Shown here in pieces: positions 60,973-64,000 of a stretch of 64,000 bases of DNA. This stretch comes from Chromera velia (Eukaryota > Sar > Chromeraceae). Both the position numbers and the translations under genes were made by a program. The stretch is from positions 1-64,000 of the forward strand of contig JAHBMJ010005790.1 in assembly GCA_018398765.1 (NCBI GenBank), written 5' to 3'. Within the stretch, counting starts at the first letter, position 1, and every line of letters starts with the position of its first letter. Below the pieces are notes generated by a model that was given only the letters and a program-made list of their open reading frames with translations, had not been told where the DNA came from and did no database searches.

Positions 60973-62893
60973 ATGTATGATCGCCCTGCGTCGGCGCTGC
61001 ATGATCGTGCATCATCTCTTCCTCCATGCAGAATGCCTGAGACTGCTGCTGCTGCTGCTGATGTTGCTGTGATAAGTATAAGTGACCTGCACGTTTCCTT
61101 TCCTGGCCCTGCATCGGCCCATAAGGACTCGTCTCTTTCTGCATCCCAGCATCAAAAGGAAGACAAGCATGAATTACTTTCCATACAAGAAAAAGAATTT
61201 GATCGTTCCTCGCCAGATGTTCCTCTTTTTCGATCTGATAGAGACGAAGAAAGGAATGGCGGTTTCGAAAAAGAAGCAGATCGCGCCCTACAGGAAAAGG
61301 AAAGAGAGATTCTTGCTCTTCGAGCAAAGTGTGCCTAACTGACTGAGACGAATACGAGAACGAATGCCTCTCTTGTGGCAATGCGTAAAGACTGTCACAG
61401 AGAAAGTCAGTCCAGCTTCCGTACTGCCTCATTCGATGCTCCTTCATTCATGAGTCTGCAGGCGGTGCCGTCTCCCGGTGAGCACCTGTCTGGTCGTGCC
61501 TTATCTTCTTCCTCTCTCTTGATAGAATCTTTGCCCTGCGTTGGCACATCAGTAAGACACAGAGAGGAACAGAGGGACAGCAGACAGGGTGGAAGTGGGG
61601 AAGAAAGAGAAAGAGAGTCAGTGGAAAGACGGCCCTTCACGCAGAGAGAGACTATATGTGAGACCCTGTCCGGCTCTTCCTCACAGCTTCACTTCATCTA
61701 TCCACCTTTTTCTTCCATCGCCATCACTCAGTCACTGCAGAGAAAGGAAATGCAGCGAACAGATATGAAAAGAAGAGTTAGTGAAGGAGAGAAAAGAGGA
61801 GACGGCAGAGACCTACAGACAGACCAGCGAGAGAAAACGATGAACGAACATGCAGTACACATGCCTGGACATAGGCTATAGGACACAGGCCGTCACACCA
61901 GCCTCATCACATCTATCCAACCCTTTCTCTCAAACACAGCAACAAGAGGAGATCCAGAGAGTGGAAGGAAATGGAGATGCGAGTGAGAGAGACAAAAGGA
62001 GCGAAAAACAGTTTGTGAACCGAGAGAGGCAGATGGATGGGCAGGCAGTGCGCTTGCCGTCTCTACCAATCCATGGCACCTCACCGTCTCCTTTCATTCC
62101 AGCTTCGTCTTCTCATGCCTTCGTCCCACAGTTTGCCTCACCACACAACCAAGACAGAGATGACAGAGAAGAAACTGAGAAAGGAAGACGGGAGAGACGA
62201 ATGAGCAGTGAAGGAATGCAACAGGGAGATGCAGTACAGTCAGCTCGACTGAGTGCACATCAGACTGCGAGTCAGCACGCAAATGATCAGGTTGAAGGAA
62301 TCGCTCCAAGTGAAAGAGCACGACAGATTCAGGCTGCCCGTGTTCTGCCCGCACCCGTCATCTCTCCTTCTTTTTCTGAGCTTCTCAGACAGAGAGAGAC
62401 AGAGAGAGAGAGGTTTCTTCACAATGAAATGGAAAGAGCCAGTCAGGCAGCGGCCGTGAAAAGAGTTGACCACCCTCACTTCCCATTCACTCATACCCAG
62501 CCTCCTATTGTCACTTTTCCTTCATACCCAGTCGCACCGATCACACACAGTCAACCTGGAAGCTCTCTCATGCATCACAGGCAGACAGAAGGAAATCCTC
62601 TTTCTTTCTTCTCTTCCATTCGTGAACTTCAAGGGGGAGATGGTTCGGGAGTGGCGACTGCCCCTGCGACGGGCCGGGCGGGGGGGGGAGAGGAGGACAA
62701 GGAGAGAGGGAGAGAGATGGAGAGAGAGACAAACAGATCAACAAACAAACAGCAGCAATATCATGACATGCATGACTATAAGTCCTCTGTACATGTTTAT
62801 GATCATATTGGTATTGAAATAAATTTTAATGGAAACAAGCACTCCCGTCTGCCCTTCGTGAAAACTAGGGTAGGAGAGGGTAGTTTTGCTTAG
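60973..62893 (+). other. Charged, low-complexity open stretches with repeated 12-mer
   Basis: Plus-strand frames here encode Glu/Arg/Ser/Gln-rich polar protein (for example RERQMDGQAVRLPSLPIHG within 61850-62893), without a domain. Copies or near-copies of CCCTGCGTCGGC lie at 60787, 60984, 61107, 61534 and 62932. Could be the disordered N-terminal part of the Gag-like protein that follows, or a separate gene. Confidence 0.3.
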
Positions 62894-63248
62894 GGTGCTG
62901 CTAGTGCTCCTCAAAATGCGGATTTCTATAGCCCTGCGTCGGCCCCTACTGGAATTATAGGGAACAAATCTGAATATGGTGAGTTTAGTCAGCCGCTGCA
63001 CGATCCGAATTTATTTTATTTTAAAAATGATAATGCAGCTAGACAGCGCCATGTTTCGACTTGTTCTCTTCCTAGTCCCCACCATCGCGCTAGCGACTCT
63101 CTAGATGCAAGTCCGCATGCTACCTCTCCTCAAAAACAGACAAGACTTAGTTTTGCTGAGATAAGACAGAATGAAGAAGTCGAAAAATAAGTAGACAAGT
63201 TGACTGCTAAGTTACTTGAGTCTCTCCCTAAAGCAGGACTGAAATATC

Positions 63249-64000
63249 ATGAAATATCTGATCTGGTCTAATCAGGAAGAGTGGCTCCCTCCTGAGCAGT
63301 ATGAGAATAAACAGACTCCCGCGATGCCTAATTCTTTCATAATCGAATGGTCTGCCTTTCTCTACGCAGAATTGAAAGCATGGTTATATAGAAAGACTGA
63401 GGCCTATCGTGAGCATGTTCAACAAATGGTCAGTGCGAGGCTTTTCAAAATCGTGGGAAGAAGAATTGTAGCTCTTCAGCACAGAGAGCTGCAGTACATG
63501 ATGCGATCAGTTGCTATTCTCGAAAAGATAGGCAAGTGGCCTGAAGATCAACATCAATATACCCCAATCAGCTTGTCTTTTAAAGAATGGTCCCAGACTG
63601 TTGCACACATGCAAGTCTTCTCTCTTGACATGCTCTTCTCGCGCATGCTCTCGATCGTGACTTCAGTGTATCGAAAGCAAGGAGAGCCGTTCAATCGATA
63701 CCTCAACCGTATAGATCATCATAGATCAGGAAGTAGACAAAAAAATGAATTTTCTCATGGCAAACTGGCTGCCCGGTCTTTCTCTTTCTTCCATTTCCAG
63801 AGATCTGCATCACGTCCTCCCGATTCCATTCGTGTGGACGGCCTCTTCTTCCATTCTTGTTGCCTTCAATTATCTGGGAATCCAACCAGATGAAAGGCAT
63901 CACTTCGCTGCTGCGTTTGCTCGCTATTTCAAGCAACTGGAATACTTGAGCTCCCTTTCTCCCTCTGAACGGGCTGCCGTTTTAGAAAATCGTCCTCTTT
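63249..64000 (+). other. Gag-like helical region running off the window
   Basis: Open plus-strand sequence of mainly helical character (EWSAFLYAELKAWLYRK, REHVQQMVSARLFKIVGRR, and near the edge FAAAFARYFKQLEYLSSL) that continues past 64000. The size, helix content and position next to a polar low-complexity stretch recall the capsid part of a retroelement Gag, but there is no diagnostic motif. Treated as a possible element fossil; its enzymatic genes, if any, would lie outside the window. Confidence 0.3.

Overview
The window looks like nuclear DNA of a protist. Genes carry GT-AG introns on both strands, and base composition swings between about 50-60% GC coding blocks and AT-rich spacers. Long CA/GA/GT microsatellites are common, and domain families are eukaryotic (BTB/POZ, APC6/CDC16, TPR-MSS51, Hedgehog-type Hint, very long ankyrin arrays, Ty1/copia and LINE remains). 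A free-living alveolate, for example a chromerid relative of apicomplexans, fits best, but that is an inference from style and gene content. No rRNA, tRNA or CRISPR array was seen.

1-23.6 kb: a cluster of six paralogous two-exon genes (here BTB-A to BTB-F) in strictly alternating orientation (+ - + - + -). Each encodes an unrecognised N-terminal module and a propeller-like middle, then a C-terminal BTB domain and a short BACK-like tail on a separate exon. Protein similarity pairs C with E, B with D and A with F, which suggests that a divergent pair (B,C) was duplicated to give (D,E). Three of the six have a broken frame: A by an in-frame stop, C and E by a 4-nt insertion each. A 5'-truncated LINE lies between E and F.

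24.8-32.1 kb: a TPR protein with an MSS51-type C-terminal domain (+). After 3 kb of low-complexity spacer comes a three-exon secreted protein ending in a Hedgehog-type Hint (hog) autoprocessing domain (-).

33.0-42.9 kb (-): phase-compatible splice sites join most of these pieces into one gene. It has a signal-peptide exon, a PPC-like domain, roughly three dozen ankyrin repeats and then several membrane segments. Eight of the first 14 repeats carry an N-A-S/T sequon at the hairpin, so the array may be extracellular. Three small frame breaks interrupt it.

44.6-47.2 kb (-): APC6/CDC16, a TPR subunit of the anaphase-promoting complex. Upstream is a CpG-rich patch.

50.1-57.0 kb (-): a broken Ty1/copia-type retroelement. 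57.5-64 kb (+): unrecognised coding-like fragments, the last of which is Gag-like and runs off the window. Both regions share a repeated 12-mer whose orientation follows the coding strand.
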